A program made the translations under genes and the position numbers. A stretch of DNA of 41,068 bases, taken from positions 1-41,068 of IMG/VR virus record IMGVR_UViG_3300005541_000090; one strand, 5' to 3'. The stretch comes from a virus. Below the pieces are notes generated by a model, which ran no database searches, was not told the DNA's origin, and saw only the letters and a program-made list of their open reading frames with translations. This document shows, in pieces, positions 8,660 to 17,683 of the stretch (within the stretch, counting starts at the first letter, position 1; every line of letters begins with the position of its first letter).

Positions 8660-8688
8660 AGGATACGGCAAGGAAAGCGGTAAGGCTA
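8660..8688 (-). promoter_or_regulatory. Repeated 29-bp promoter element, copy 2
   Basis: Minus strand: TAGCCT-TACCGC-N11-TATCCT, 17-bp spacing. The TAG is also the stop codon of the upstream 79-codon gene. It drives the ejection-protein genes through a leader of about 13-19 nt. Confidence 0.6.
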
Positions 8689-8925
8689 GCAGAAGTCAGG
8701 ATCGTCTGGCGAGGGAGGTCGGGCTGTCCAATGCGTGACGGTACATTGGTACCGCTGGTCCATCCGGCAATGCCAGCCTCGGTCGTCGTGGAAGCCGAAG
8801 TCCAAGGTGGGGTGTTCCGGGGAGCCGTCGGGGTAGCGACGCTCGACCCAGAGCAGGCAGAGTTCTTGGTAGTCTTGGGCGGGAGGGTGCGAGGCAGAGA
8901 CCCAGCGATAACGACGTTCGATCAT
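8686..8925 (-). CDS. Small hypothetical protein
   Basis: 79 codons beginning MIERRYRWVSASHPP. ATG 8925 overlaps the stop codon of the GNAT-like gene as ATGA, a classic coupled start. The sequence looks folded, rich in Trp, Tyr and His (TLDFGFHDDRGWHCR). No family recognised. The same frame stays open upstream as a 309-codon stretch, but that part is Pro/Arg-rich and antisense-like, so only the coupled segment is taken. Confidence 0.65.
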   Translation of the reverse strand: MIERRYRWVSASHPPAQDYQELCLLWVERRYPDGSPEHPTLDFGFHDDRGWHCRMDQRYQCTVTHWTARPPSPDDPDFC

Positions 8926-9767
8926 AAGGAGGCTCCGGTGTTGCCAGTGCTGCTGCTGCTGTATCCGCTCGCGTCGCCGCCCCGCACCGCCTCCAGCACC
9001 GCTCGCAACCGCGCCTCGAACTCCTCCCGCAGCAAGGTCGACACCACTCCTGCCACCAACGCCCCGCCCGGCTCGCCCGACATGCAAGCTGGCATTGTGC
9101 CGAGGTCGCGGAACCCGAACTGCCGGGTCCAGCGCGCCGTGAGGTGGTTGGTGGCTAGGCGGGACCCGTGCAGCGCGCAAAGGTGGAAGGTATGAAACAG
9201 CCACGCCAGCCCGAGGTACATCAGGACGGTCTGCTGCGGCGTGCGCCATGCCTCGGAGAAGATGGTGTAGCCGGCGAAGACGGAGTTGGAGGGAGTGCCT
9301 GTGAGCGAGAGGGGGGACGTGATGGGAGGGGCCGAAGGGAAGCAGTAGCCAAGAGGGTGGAAGCGCGCGGGGTAATCCTCGTACTGGACCGTGCCGTCGT
9401 CGGCGATGCTGGCACGGGTCTGGTCCGAGCGCCACTCGCCGACGACGCAGACCGCGCGCTGGCTGAGGTATGAGCAGACGGCGTCCGGTCCAAGATTGGT
9501 CATGCCGCAGAACAGCGTCGGCAGTGGTCCGAGCGAGGCGCGGTTCAGCAGGTCCAGTGGGAGAGGATGACGCTTCCCTGAGAGGCGGGAGCGCTCGTAG
9601 AGACTGTACAGCCAAGGTTGTGGAAATAACTCGGCAGCATCGGCGCGGCGCGGATCATACAGGATGGCTTGGCATCTTCCCCAGCGGAACTCCCCCTGCG
9701 CAACGAGCGCGATGGGGTCAGCGAGGTCGGCTGAGGGGGAGAGGAGGAGGTCGTCAACGCTTGCCAC
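8922..9767 (-). CDS. GNAT-like acetyltransferase-fold protein (tentative)
   Basis: 281 codons from GTG 9767, chosen because the sequence further upstream in this frame overlaps a convincing 57-codon gene. The C-terminal half carries LHGSRLATNHLTARW followed by FGFRDLGTMPA, which resembles the acetyl-CoA-side helix and last strand of phage GNAT-like proteins; the RxxGxG loop was not seen. The N-terminal half (FRWGRCQAILYD) is unassigned. The tail is Gly/Ser-rich. Some podoviruses carry GNAT-fold proteins among virion genes. Treat as a hypothetical protein if the fold is not confirmed. Confidence 0.5.
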   Translation of the reverse strand: MASVDDLLLSPSADLADPIALVAQGEFRWGRCQAILYDPRRADAAELFPQPWLYSLYERSRLSGKRHPLPLDLLNRASLGPLPTLFCGMTNLGPDAVCSYLSQRAVCVVGEWRSDQTRASIADDGTVQYEDYPARFHPLGYCFPSAPPITSPLSLTGTPSNSVFAGYTIFSEAWRTPQQTVLMYLGLAWLFHTFHLCALHGSRLATNHLTARWTRQFGFRDLGTMPACMSGEPGGALVAGVVSTLLREEFEARLRAVLEAVRGGDASGYSSSSTGNTGASL

Positions 9768-9927
9768 GAAACTTATCCAGTATTTCTTGTGGGAGCCTGT
9801 AGATAGGAGACACCCAACCGAAACAAACCACTTTGCCATCCGCGTCCACTTCAAGTAGAGGCGTGAGTTCAGGATGACGTTCGAGGTCTTCCTTGATGGA
9901 GGTCGGCTTGGACTGGTCTTCTGGCAC
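9754..9927 (-). CDS. Short hypothetical protein, 57 aa
   Basis: GTG start at 9927, 3 bp after the stop of the previous gene, with AGGA about 9 nt upstream. The protein starts VPEDQSKPTSIKEDLERHPE and continues with LLEVDADGKVVCFGW, ending in DKFRGKR. Its composition is ordinary and acidic-helical, much more protein-like than the overlapping frame of the acetyltransferase-like gene. The stop overlaps that gene's likely start region by 14 bp. Confidence 0.6.
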   Translation of the reverse strand: MPEDQSKPTSIKEDLERHPELTPLLEVDADGKVVCFGWVSPIYRLPQEILDKFRGKR

Positions 9928-9930
9928 GCG

Positions 9931-10275
9931 CTAGTTCCTGTACGGCCCTTGCGGTCCCATCCCCGGTGGCACTCCCGGCACCCCGGAGAACGCCGACTGT
10001 TGCCGCTGCTGCATCAGTTGCTGCAACTGGATCGCGCCCTGTTCCAAGGTCGCCGAGGAGTTCATCAGCGCGGCGGAAGCCGGATTGGCTGCTGAGATGA
10101 CTTTGGAGCGCAGGCATTCGGCCATCAGTAGGTTGATGAACTGAGCCAGCCGCGCCAGCATCTGTACGATCTCGGCTGGGGACGGGTCGGACGTGATGGC
10201 GAACTCTTCCGAGTGCAACGTTTCTTTCAGTGGCAGGGGCATAACGATGCGAGGCTTGTCTTGCGAGTCGTCCAT
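9931..10275 (-). CDS. Hypothetical helical protein
   Basis: 114 codons, AAGGAG 11 nt before the ATG. Residues 30-60 form an amphipathic helix (PAEIVQMLARLAQFINLLMA). A Gln-rich segment follows (QLQQLMQQRQQS) and a Gly/Pro-rich tail. No family recognised; possibly a minor structural protein or chaperone. First gene of a four-gene cluster preceded by the inverted-repeat element at 10324. Confidence 0.6.
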   Translation of the reverse strand: MDDSQDKPRIVMPLPLKETLHSEEFAITSDPSPAEIVQMLARLAQFINLLMAECLRSKVISAANPASAALMNSSATLEQGAIQLQQLMQQRQQSAFSGVPGVPPGMGPQGPYRN

Positions 10276-10320
10276 TAGTGGGGTCTCCTTGGTGACAAAG
10301 GCGATACAGGTACAGGTAGG

Positions 10321-10359
10321 ATGTTACATGGCGGCGTGTAAGAATGCAAGTTGTATAAT
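10321..10359. promoter_or_regulatory. Divergent control region with inverted repeat TTACA-N8-TGTAA
   Basis: The perfect inverted repeat spans 10324-10341. On the minus strand a TTGCAT-17-TAACAT pair (-10 at 10321-10326) overlaps its edge and faces the gene at 10275. On the plus strand a consensus TATAAT (10354-10359) faces the HNH gene. One protein bound at the repeat could control both directions. Confidence 0.55.
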
Positions 10360-10374
10360 GGGGACAGGCCGTAA

Positions 10375-10392
10375 AGCGCTGTAGGAGGCGCT
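10375..10392 (+). promoter_or_regulatory. Hairpin holding the ribosome-binding site of the HNH gene
   Basis: AGCGC pairs with GCGCT, and the loop TGTAGGAG holds the Shine-Dalgarno. It ends 4 nt before ATG 10397. An alternative GGAG/CTCC pairing also hides the site. Confidence 0.45.
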
Positions 10393-10396
10393 CCAC

Positions 10397-11066
10397 ATGA
10401 ACCTGCTTGAACAGGAAACCCACCCCATTTTCAATATACCCTACGGACTTTGCCATTGCGGTTGCGGTGAGAAAACAACGCTTGCTCCCCATAGCGCTTC
10501 GAGAGGTGGATGGATAAAAGGACAACCCATTCGCTATCTCGCAGGACATAATAAAAGACTAAGAAGACCGCCTTTAGATGACAAGCTATTTGTTTTTAAA
10601 GGAGAATTATGCCGAAGGATATCACTAGGTAAAGTACACACGATAGTTAGCGAAGCGGACTACGACTTCCTCATGCAGTGGACATGGAAATCGTCTGGAC
10701 CAGCAAACGGTCCTTATTATGCCCACTGTTTAGACTATGAAACCAAGAAGACCTATAGAATGCATTGTCTGATTGCTAAGGCTCCAGAAGGCTTAATGGT
10801 AGATCATCGTAATGGAGACACCCTCGACAACAGAAGATCAAACTTGCGTCCCGCGACTCACAGTCAAAATTGCGCAAATCAGCGGGTTAATAGACTTAAC
10901 ACTAGTGGGCATAAAGGAGTTTCGCGCTATAAAAATGGGATGGAAAGTAAGAATTGGGTATCAAGGAACCTCTATATATTTAGGTGTATTTGTACACTTT
11001 GCGGATGCTGTTGAAGCGTACCGAAGGAAGGCGCTAGAACTGTTCGGAGAGTTCGCTAGGTTCTAA
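10397..11066 (+). pseudogene. HNH homing-type endonuclease, frameshifted
   Basis: The open frame gives 205 residues: Cys cluster GLCHCGCGEKT (about 17-27), KGQPIRYLAGHN (41-52), MHC, the HNH core DHRNGDTLDNRRSNLR (136-151), then GHKGVSRYKNG. There the AP2-like domain breaks. Dropping one G of the GGG at 10937-10939 restores WKVRIGYQGTSIYLGVF and an ending LELFGEFARF, giving 222 codons that close normally at 11066. Either the gene is newly inactivated or the base is a sequencing error; as written the protein ends in a spurious Cys-rich tail. It lies on the plus strand inside minus-strand tail genes and is A+T-rich. Core and catalytic residues are intact. Confidence 0.85.
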
Positions 11067-11365
11067 GAAACCCATCGCGTTACTTCATGCTCTGACACGT
11101 CGTGCCCAGCCTCCCAGTACCGCTCCACGCACTCAGCGCAGAAGTACACCCGGTTCCTACCGTCCCCAACCCGCCACGCTACCCGTCGCCTGCATCGGAA
11201 CAGGTCGTGCGCGCAGCAGTGCGGGATCGTGCCGGGGAGGAGGTTTGGCTGGCCGTCGGCACGGGGAGCGGCGGTAGCAATGGCCCAGCGAAGGAGGGGA
11301 GAGAGACGGAGAGGAGCGCGCTGAATGGTAGCCCGGATTGCTGTTACGACGGTAAGGGTGCTCAT
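11063..11365 (-). CDS. Hypothetical zinc-binding protein
   Basis: 100 codons, ATGA overlap with the 1378-codon gene before it. Residues 1-35 are basic. The second half has HCCAHDLFRC and YFCAECVERYW, two Cys pairs about 25 residues apart, suggesting a zinc ribbon or treble-clef knuckle. No family named. It ends convergently with the HNH gene (4 bp shared). Confidence 0.65.
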   Translation of the reverse strand: MSTLTVVTAIRATIQRAPLRLSPLLRWAIATAAPRADGQPNLLPGTIPHCCAHDLFRCRRRVAWRVGDGRNRVYFCAECVERYWEAGHDVSEHEVTRWVS

Positions 11366-14300
11366 TCTGATACCTTTAGTGGGACCTTCTCAAACCCGGA
11401 ACCTTCCTCGAGTGGCTTGGCCTCCACTAAAACTGGTTCCCACAGCTGAAACGGCTGCGGCGATGTCACTACCATTCGCCATTGCCTGCACTTCCGCGCC
11501 GGGAACTGCACCCTGACCGTCGTCTTCTCCTCCTGCGCGATCAGGGTCGTCTGGTCGATGTAGTAGGGCGACGAGGAGCCGTCAGCGTAGAGCAGGATGG
11601 TCAGTTGCGCCGAGGCAAGGTAGTCAAAGTAAGCGTCCTTGACCAGTTTCAGCAGGTTGCTCGAAAAGGTCTGCCACCACGTATCGTAGCTCGTCCGGTA
11701 GTCCGCCAGCAGCACCGCGTACACGTCCTCTTGGTACAAGGTCGGTGCCACGGTCACCGCCATCGTATGCTGGATCGACATCGAATAAGACTGGAACCCC
11801 GTGGCCGTGTTTGTCGCTGAGGCTGGCGGGATCTGGTACTGCACCTTCGAGCGCTGCGAGCCGGTGTTGGCGGCGGGGAGCGGCAGCACGGCTGGCGGCT
11901 CTGTGTTGAAATAGAGCGTTGTCTGAATTGGCTGCCCTGCCGTCGCATAATCCCCCTCGAGCATATTCCATTGCTTAGGATGGTGGGGTCGGCCGAGGTC
12001 GCGGTACGGGGTCTGGATGGTGATGTTTATAGGGGTCTGGATGAGGCCGATTCCCGACACGTTCCAGCCGCCGTCGTCGTAGTCTCCGAACCAGTCTTGG
12101 CAAACAGCGTACGCGCCGAACCCGATCTGCTTCCCTAGCAGCAGTACGTTCGTGTCGCGCTCCCAGAGCATGGCGGTGGCCGGGACGTCGTCGATGCCGA
12201 ACCGTCGGTAAGCGAGGTCGAAGCGCAGGCGGTACCGTCCAGCCCCGGGGGAGTCAGGCTGGGAGGCATTGGACGTAGCCGAGATGTACGACCCGTAGAC
12301 TTGGTTCTGGTAGTAGCAGAGGATGTCCTGCGAGGCGTCGGCTGGGTTGGCACGGGGAGGGAGCAGGGGCGGGGAAGCGCGGAACAGCCATTCGACTGGG
12401 AGGGTCTGGTACTCGCCGTCAGCACCCGAGAACAACCGCCAGCCGTCCGCCGCCCTGTACATAATCCCGCCCGGCACGATCGTCCAGCCTTGAGACGCCA
12501 CCAGCCCGTGCGCTGCGCCGGTCGGCTGCGCGTACGGTGTGCCTGACCCAACGACGATGTACCAAGTTTTCAGCGTGGCTACCACGAGGGTGCCGCGCCA
12601 GTTGATCGGGGCCATGATCGGGTCGTCGGGCGCTGAAACGACGAGGTAGTCCTCAGGGCCGAAGTTCTCGGGGTAGCCGGGCTTGCTGAAGGCGAGATTG
12701 GAGGGATTGAGAGGGTCGACCACCCAGACGCGGTTGTACGCGAGACAGCAGAGGGACGGATGCTGCCGCGGGACGGACGTCGCCGAGACCTGTTCCCCCG
12801 CATTGTGCTGCAAGCGCAGGATCGCCGTGAACTGGCCCGTGCCTCCTGCGATCACTAGTACCTCTTCCAGCGTGTCCGCGTCGCCGACCAGCACGGTCTG
12901 GTTGGGCACGAACACTGGAGCCGCACCCGTGGACAGATTCGTCACCGTCACCAACTGCGGCGCGAACGTTGAGAAGTAGGACTGCCCCGGGCCGGTCGTA
13001 GCAGCAGCCAGCGTCGTCTGAATCGGCTGCGGCAAGGTCGAGGTTACTGGAGGGTCGTTGTCGAGCGCCAGCGGCGTGGCCTGCAGCAGCGACGCATCCG
13101 GGATAACGTCCTTGTAGAAGAACTCGCCGCCGCCAGTAACGTTGGGAACTTGGTCAATCAGCAGCCAGTTGGACGAGAGGATGCCGCCGCGCCGATAGAA
13201 GCGCAGGTGCGTGACTTGAGGGTCAGTCGAGTATTGGCCTGTGAGCTGAGCGGCTTGGCGGAAGTAGAACGGGGCGGCAAGGGAGGCAAGGTAGCCAGCA
13301 GCCGCATTGAACTGCTGTTCCGGCGACGGTGACGACTCAGTCCCAGTGTTGGCGTTGTAGTAGGTGTAACGCCAGTCGTATCCCACGCCGCCGAACGACG
13401 ACGGTCCGTACCCCCATTGCAGATACAGCCCGTTCAGCGCCACCGTGCTTGACCCGCCACCTGTGACCGCCGTCGCTGAAGTCTCCACCACGACCTGCCA
13501 GCCCGTGATGTTCCCCCAGTCCAAGCCCGATTGTCCAGCGTTACCTACGGGAAGGAAATTGCCGCGCGGGATCAGCACCGCCACCCACGCGCCGGGACCC
13601 GTCGAGAAGTTGGACGGCTGGAGTTGAGCGGTGGTAGAGCCGACCGGCTGGCCCGTCAGTAGCCCCAACGTATCAGCGAGGATCTGGTTCTGCGTCGTCT
13701 GGTAGGCCGACAGTTGGTTGGTCAGGTTGCCTTGGTAGTACGCGGGAGAGATGGTAGCAGTGTAGTAAGACGAGGTGTACCCAGAACTATTAACGTCGAA
13801 CTGCAACTTGATCGACGCGATGTTAGCCGGTGATCCCACTTGTATAGTCAACACGATCAGGTCGGCGGACGTAACCTGGTTGTTCTGCGAGAGGTCAAAC
13901 GGGGCAGTAACGCCGACTGTGGCTGTGGAGTTCGTAGCTACAGTCCCGGTCCACGCGCCGATCGGGAACGAGGTCGCAGTGTTCAGCACCGGCTGGTAGA
14001 ATCCCCACGCCGAGAGTTGCGCGGGGTACGGCGTCGAGTACAGGTTGGTCAGTATGCAGTCGGACGGCCCAGCGGCGGCATTGCCCCGCACCGCCCCTCC
14101 CAACGCATTCACATACACAGGCGACGGCGACGGCGGCGTAACGAAGAAGTTCTGCGGTCCGCCGGAGTTGCTGATGTAGTAGTAGCCATCGACTAGGGGG
14201 TTGGAGGATGCATAGATGGCGACGCCGGTGCCGGGAGACCAGCCCATAGCAGCGCTCGTGGTAGGTTCGTACTCCGTATAGATGCCAGCAGACAGCCCAG

Positions 14301-15498
14301 CCGACTGCACGCTGGTCAGCGGCACGTTCACTGTAGAAGGCACAGTCAGGTTCGACAGGATGCCATTGCAGACCAGTCCGAAGATCCCAGCCGGGACGAC
14401 GGTCGCCTGAATGAGGGAGACGAAGGAGGCGTTGGCGCTGAAGGCTGGATTAGTGCCTGAGGTTATGGTAATGGTGGACGTGTTCCTGACTTGCAGCAGG
14501 TCGAGGTTGCTGACGCCGGGGATGTGGACGATGGTCGGGGTCGCATATCCGTAGCCTCCAGCCGTAGAAGGGGAAGTCGCCGAGTAGAACGGCGTCCAAG
14601 TCGTGCCGCCGTCGATGGAGTATTCCAGCAGCAGCGAACCGTTACCGACCACGAACGACGCTGGCGCATAGTCGCCGCTCACGTCCACGGCCAAGGTTAC
14701 TGTCTGCCCACCGACGGATACAGACGGAAACCCAGAGTAAACCTGCTGTACCGACGACGTGCCGACGGAGTTCCGCGACACCGTCAAGTCGCTGCCAGCG
14801 ATCGTGTACGAGACTGCGGCGAGGCCAGTGAACTGCGGGAAGTCCGTGATGGTCTGAGCGTTGTTGACACGGATCGTAGTGATTGGCTCGTGCGCCCACC
14901 CGCCGGAGAACCCCGAGGTCGAATAAGCATTGGCAGAGGAGAAGTTGTCTATCAGGGTCAGCAGCGGTGCGTAGGGACGGGAATTGAGCGTCTGCGCAGG
15001 CGGGTCGATCCCCCAGAGCTGCGGCGCGGTCAGGGTGGTCGGCGAGTCCTTGATCGACGCGGCTTGGTCAGCGATGAACAGGTAGGGCTGGGCGGTCTCG
15101 AAACACGAGGCGACGACTGACTGGAACGGCTGACCGGAGAGACCGGAGTAGACCTGGGTGAATGCTCCGCGCGCCTCCCCCGGGATGCGCCAAAGGTTGC
15201 CATCTGCTGTAGCGGCATAGCGCCACGACGGTGCTGGCGTTCCTCCTGCGGCATAAAGCAGCCTCGCCAACGACACCACCGGAGAGGTAAAGAAATAGTT
15301 GGTCCCTGTATGGCCGATGTTCGTGCGGTTGATAATGAGGGTGCCATAACGCGACGAGATCGATCCTTCCGACCTCTCGAAGCAATTCATGTTGAGCAGG
15401 TAAGATTCTTCGGGCGCGCGATCGATTTCGCTGCGAGCAGAAAGTCCTTTAGAGCTATATACGTAGGGCTTAGGCGCGTATTGCTCGTCCGAGGGCAT
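11362..15498 (-). CDS. Tail nozzle / tail tubular protein B-like candidate
   Basis: 1378 codons, the longest gene here. The N-terminus (LNMNCFERSEGSISSRYGT, about 35-53) matches the pattern 'gene product sets that begin with an RYGT-like strand' of phage nozzle and stabilisation proteins. What follows is beta-rich with repeated Thr/Ser/Gly strands, fitting a beta-propeller-like body. No membrane or coiled-coil segment. In T7-like phages the gp12 nozzle and in P22 gp10 occupy this place, between neck and ejection genes. The start ATG is 8 nt after the -10 hexamer of a repeated promoter and has no Shine-Dalgarno, so a leaderless message is likely. Assignment rests on size, position and this N-terminal pattern. 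Confidence 0.55.
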   Translation of the reverse strand: MPSDEQYAPKPYVYSSKGLSARSEIDRAPEESYLLNMNCFERSEGSISSRYGTLIINRTNIGHTGTNYFFTSPVVSLARLLYAAGGTPAPSWRYAATADGNLWRIPGEARGAFTQVYSGLSGQPFQSVVASCFETAQPYLFIADQAASIKDSPTTLTAPQLWGIDPPAQTLNSRPYAPLLTLIDNFSSANAYSTSGFSGGWAHEPITTIRVNNAQTITDFPQFTGLAAVSYTIAGSDLTVSRNSVGTSSVQQVYSGFPSVSVGGQTVTLAVDVSGDYAPASFVVGNGSLLLEYSIDGGTTWTPFYSATSPSTAGGYGYATPTIVHIPGVSNLDLLQVRNTSTITITSGTNPAFSANASFVSLIQATVVPAGIFGLVCNGILSNLTVPSTVNVPLTSVQSAGLSAGIYTEYEPTTSAAMGWSPGTGVAIYASSNPLVDGYYYISNSGGPQNFFVTPPSPSPVYVNALGGAVRGNAAAGPSDCILTNLYSTPYPAQLSAWGFYQPVLNTATSFPIGAWTGTVATNSTATVGVTAPFDLSQNNQVTSADLIVLTIQVGSPANIASIKLQFDVNSSGYTSSYYTATISPAYYQGNLTNQLSAYQTTQNQILADTLGLLTGQPVGSTTAQLQPSNFSTGPGAWVAVLIPRGNFLPVGNAGQSGLDWGNITGWQVVVETSATAVTGGGSSTVALNGLYLQWGYGPSSFGGVGYDWRYTYYNANTGTESSPSPEQQFNAAAGYLASLAAPFYFRQAAQLTGQYSTDPQVTHLRFYRRGGILSSNWLLIDQVPNVTGGGEFFYKDVIPDASLLQATPLALDNDPPVTSTLPQPIQTTLAAATTGPGQSYFSTFAPQLVTVTNLSTGAAPVFVPNQTVLVGDADTLEEVLVIAGGTGQFTAILRLQHNAGEQVSATSVPRQHPSLCCLAYNRVWVVDPLNPSNLAFSKPGYPENFGPEDYLVVSAPDDPIMAPINWRGTLVVATLKTWYIVVGSGTPYAQPTGAAHGLVASQGWTIVPGGIMYRAADGWRLFSGADGEYQTLPVEWLFRASPPLLPPRANPADASQDILCYYQNQVYGSYISATSNASQPDSPGAGRYRLRFDLAYRRFGIDDVPATAMLWERDTNVLLLGKQIGFGAYAVCQDWFGDYDDGGWNVSGIGLIQTPINITIQTPYRDLGRPHHPKQWNMLEGDYATAGQPIQTTLYFNTEPPAVLPLPAANTGSQRSKVQYQIPPASATNTATGFQSYSMSIQHTMAVTVAPTLYQEDVYAVLLADYRTSYDTWWQTFSSNLLKLVKDAYFDYLASAQLTILLYADGSSSPYYIDQTTLIAQEEKTTVRVQFPARKCRQWRMVVTSPQPFQLWEPVLVEAKPLEEGSGFEKVPLKVSE

Positions 15499-15506
15499 CG
15501 CGGGTA

Positions 15507-15535
15507 AGTGTAGCGCAGGTCAGGCGGTAAGGCGC
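15507..15535 (-). promoter_or_regulatory. Repeated 29-bp promoter element, copy 3
   Basis: Minus strand: GCGCCT-TACCGC-N11-TACACT, 17-bp spacing. The -10-like hexamer is 8 nt from ATG 15498. Confidence 0.55.
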
Positions 15536-15584
15536 GGGGGAAGTTGGGGCGCGGAGGGCGCTGCTGCGGCTACTACTCCTGTCA

Positions 15585-16244
15585 CTACCACCCCAGCGCG
15601 ATCCAGAACGCCCCCGCTCCAGTCCCGTTATTGGCCAGCGAGAACGCAGCCGCCGTCGGCAACGTGGGCACGTACGTAATCCGATCCACCGGCCCTGTCG
15701 TTATCGCAACCAGCGACTGACACGCATTCGGAAACGCGCCCCCCGGAAAAGCCATCGGGAACACCGCCGTGTCCATGTTGGCGATCAGCCCGAACTTCAC
15801 CACGAGACCAAAGAGAGTGAAGGTGTTGGCCCCGGCGTAGTTCGTGGCTGGGACTGAGGCGATAGCGGTCTGGATAGTGCCAATGGCCTGCGAATTAGCG
15901 ACCGACTGCCCGTAGGCATACGACAGCCCCTTAAGCGCGTACGGCTTGCCTACGTCGAGCTGGGACTGCTGAGCCGCGTAGCCGAAGTTGGAGTTAGCGT
16001 GGCCAGCAGAGACGGCGTCGGTAGGCGAGGTAGGAGGGCCGAGGCCGGATATGGCCCCGCCGCGCACGTCTATGCCTGAGGGAAGGATGGCCGGGCCGCC
16101 AATGCCGAGTAGGGAGTTGAGCGTGGTGGTGATCTGGGACAAGGTCTGGTTGAAGAAGGAGACCCCGGCATCGGAGTGGAACTGGGACTTGTCGAACGGG
16201 GTGAACTGAACTGGTAGAGGCGAGGCTGGTTTGGGTGGTGGCAT
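15585..16244 (-). CDS. Tail fibre protein with gp53-like C-terminal domain
   Basis: 219 codons. The N-terminal third is helical (SFFNQTLSQITTTLNSLLG). The middle has GGAISGLGPPTSPTDAV, the 'fibre repeat, then data-collar' style seen in many tail fibres. The C-terminus reads VKFGLIANMD, FPNACQS and ends FWIALGW, matching the gp53-like fibre domain, a beta-sandwich tip that ends in W-A-x-G. Role: receptor binding or decoration of the tail. It is the last gene of the fibre unit and follows the beta-helix gene by 33 bp. GGAGG lies 12 nt before ATG. Confidence 0.75.
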   Translation of the reverse strand: MPPPKPASPLPVQFTPFDKSQFHSDAGVSFFNQTLSQITTTLNSLLGIGGPAILPSGIDVRGGAISGLGPPTSPTDAVSAGHANSNFGYAAQQSQLDVGKPYALKGLSYAYGQSVANSQAIGTIQTAIASVPATNYAGANTFTLFGLVVKFGLIANMDTAVFPMAFPGGAFPNACQSLVAITTGPVDRITYVPTLPTAAAFSLANNGTGAGAFWIALGW

Positions 16245-16278
16245 GACAGCAGTAATCCTCCTTCTTCTTCCTCGTCCC

Positions 16279-17682
16279 CTAGCACGACAACGTCAGCAGC
16301 CCGTTCAGCATTCCCAGCCCACAGACCCAGTGCGGGAACAGCGGGTCCGCGCCGTTGGTGGCCGAGATGGGCTGGTAGCCGTACGCCGTAGCGCCTGAGG
16401 CCGAGGCGACGAAATTCGCGATCACCGGGGCCATACAACTGGGGACAGAAGCGGCGCTGCCACAGGACGGAGCGCCGGGCACAGCTGGCGCAGCGAACGC
16501 AGGCGACACCCCAGTATGGTTGGTCCCGAACGAGAACCCTGTGCTGCTACTGGCCCCGGTGTCGTTCCCGCTGACCGTGTTGATCCAGTTGTTGGCGACG
16601 GTGTCCGAAGCGCCGCCAGTAAAGACATAGATGCCGTAGAGGGAGTTCGACGTTGGGCAGGCGGTGTTGCGGTTGGTCTGCACGATGTTCCACTGGTATG
16701 CGACGTTCAGGCCGGTGTTGATGGTGAGGTCGGCGCACAGGGTCGTAGCGCCCATCGTCGTCGACGTCGAGTTCCCCCAGTACGTGTTGTACTGCTGGTA
16801 TATCGGCGCGTGACAGCCCCCAGCGGAATTGTTCTGGACCTCGGACCCGCGCCCACCGTTGCCAAGGAAGAAGTTGTCGAACACGTAGGCTTGCTGGCAG
16901 TAGGGCGCGGACAAGGTTTGGGAGCCGTCGAACGTGTCCATTTGCAGACCGTCTCCGCCGACGTTGGGCGCGCTCGCGCAGGTCGTCGGCTCAACGTTCG
17001 CGTAGGAGAAGGAGTTGGCAATGAAGATGTGCGTGCCGGTCGCGGTGTCCGCCTGCACTGGCTCGTACGGGCTGATCCCCGAGTAGCAGTTGGTCGTCCC
17101 CTGCGCTGCCGCGTAAGCTACGGAACCAATAACCGCAAAATAATCCACACCGTTTGAACCATTCGGAAAGCTGCCAAAACCACCCAGCTGAGCGCCATTA
17201 CATATATCGTTAGCAAAGACCACTTCACGAATGTTGGCAGCGCCCGCCGGAGTCGCGTCGAAGCAGCCGTTCGCGCCCGAGGCAGCAGCGTTAACTTCCC
17301 AGCCATAGACACCCCAGTACGATTGTTGCACCAGCACGCCGTAGTGGCCAGAGGCCGCGGTGATCTTGCAGCCGTCGAACGTGGCGCACAGGAGCCATGC
17401 GACGCGCGAGGTGGAGTTGCAGGTGACGGTGCCGAAGGTTTCCTGCGAGGAGTAGGTGCCGGCGGAAGCGAGGATGACGTCGCCGCAGTTCAGGGCGTGG
17501 TTGGCAGAGAGCCACGGGGAGGCGAGGGTGCCGGGGTTGCCGTCCGAGCCGGTGGTGGCCATGTAGTAGGTTCGGGAGGGAGTGGGGGAGGAGGCGAGGG
17601 AGGCGATGGAGAACTGCGCGTCCAGTCCTATGCATGCAAGCGACAATCCCAGCGCTACGCCAACGAGTGTAACTAGTCGCAT
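16279..17682 (-). CDS. Secreted beta-helix protein, probable polysaccharide depolymerase
   Basis: 467 codons. Residues 1-22 form a Sec signal peptide (MRLVTLVGVALGLSLAC... ending LDA before Gln). Then YYMATTGSDGNPGTLASPW and GDVILASAGTY, the opening signature of DUF1565/pectate-lyase-type right-handed beta helices. Repeated short strands with Asn/Gly turns follow. About sixteen Cys residues, often paired, suggest disulfide bonding and export. Such domains bind or cleave surface polysaccharides. It starts one base after the stop of the similar upstream gene (TGACATG). A signal peptide is unusual for a tail spike; it may be released from the infected cell or assembled outside the cytoplasm. Confidence 0.7.
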   Translation of the reverse strand: MRLVTLVGVALGLSLACIGLDAQFSIASLASSPTPSRTYYMATTGSDGNPGTLASPWLSANHALNCGDVILASAGTYSSQETFGTVTCNSTSRVAWLLCATFDGCKITAASGHYGVLVQQSYWGVYGWEVNAAASGANGCFDATPAGAANIREVVFANDICNGAQLGGFGSFPNGSNGVDYFAVIGSVAYAAAQGTTNCYSGISPYEPVQADTATGTHIFIANSFSYANVEPTTCASAPNVGGDGLQMDTFDGSQTLSAPYCQQAYVFDNFFLGNGGRGSEVQNNSAGGCHAPIYQQYNTYWGNSTSTTMGATTLCADLTINTGLNVAYQWNIVQTNRNTACPTSNSLYGIYVFTGGASDTVANNWINTVSGNDTGASSSTGFSFGTNHTGVSPAFAAPAVPGAPSCGSAASVPSCMAPVIANFVASASGATAYGYQPISATNGADPLFPHWVCGLGMLNGLLTLSC

Positions 17683-17683
17683 G

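Noticed and set aside
8926-9615. Upstream extension of the 79-codon gene
   Set aside because: Pro/Arg/His-rich, lies out of frame inside the acetyltransferase-like gene; the ATGA-coupled start fits better.
9869-10549. 226-codon minus-strand frame
   Set aside because: Crosses the divergent control region and overlaps two better genes in other frames.
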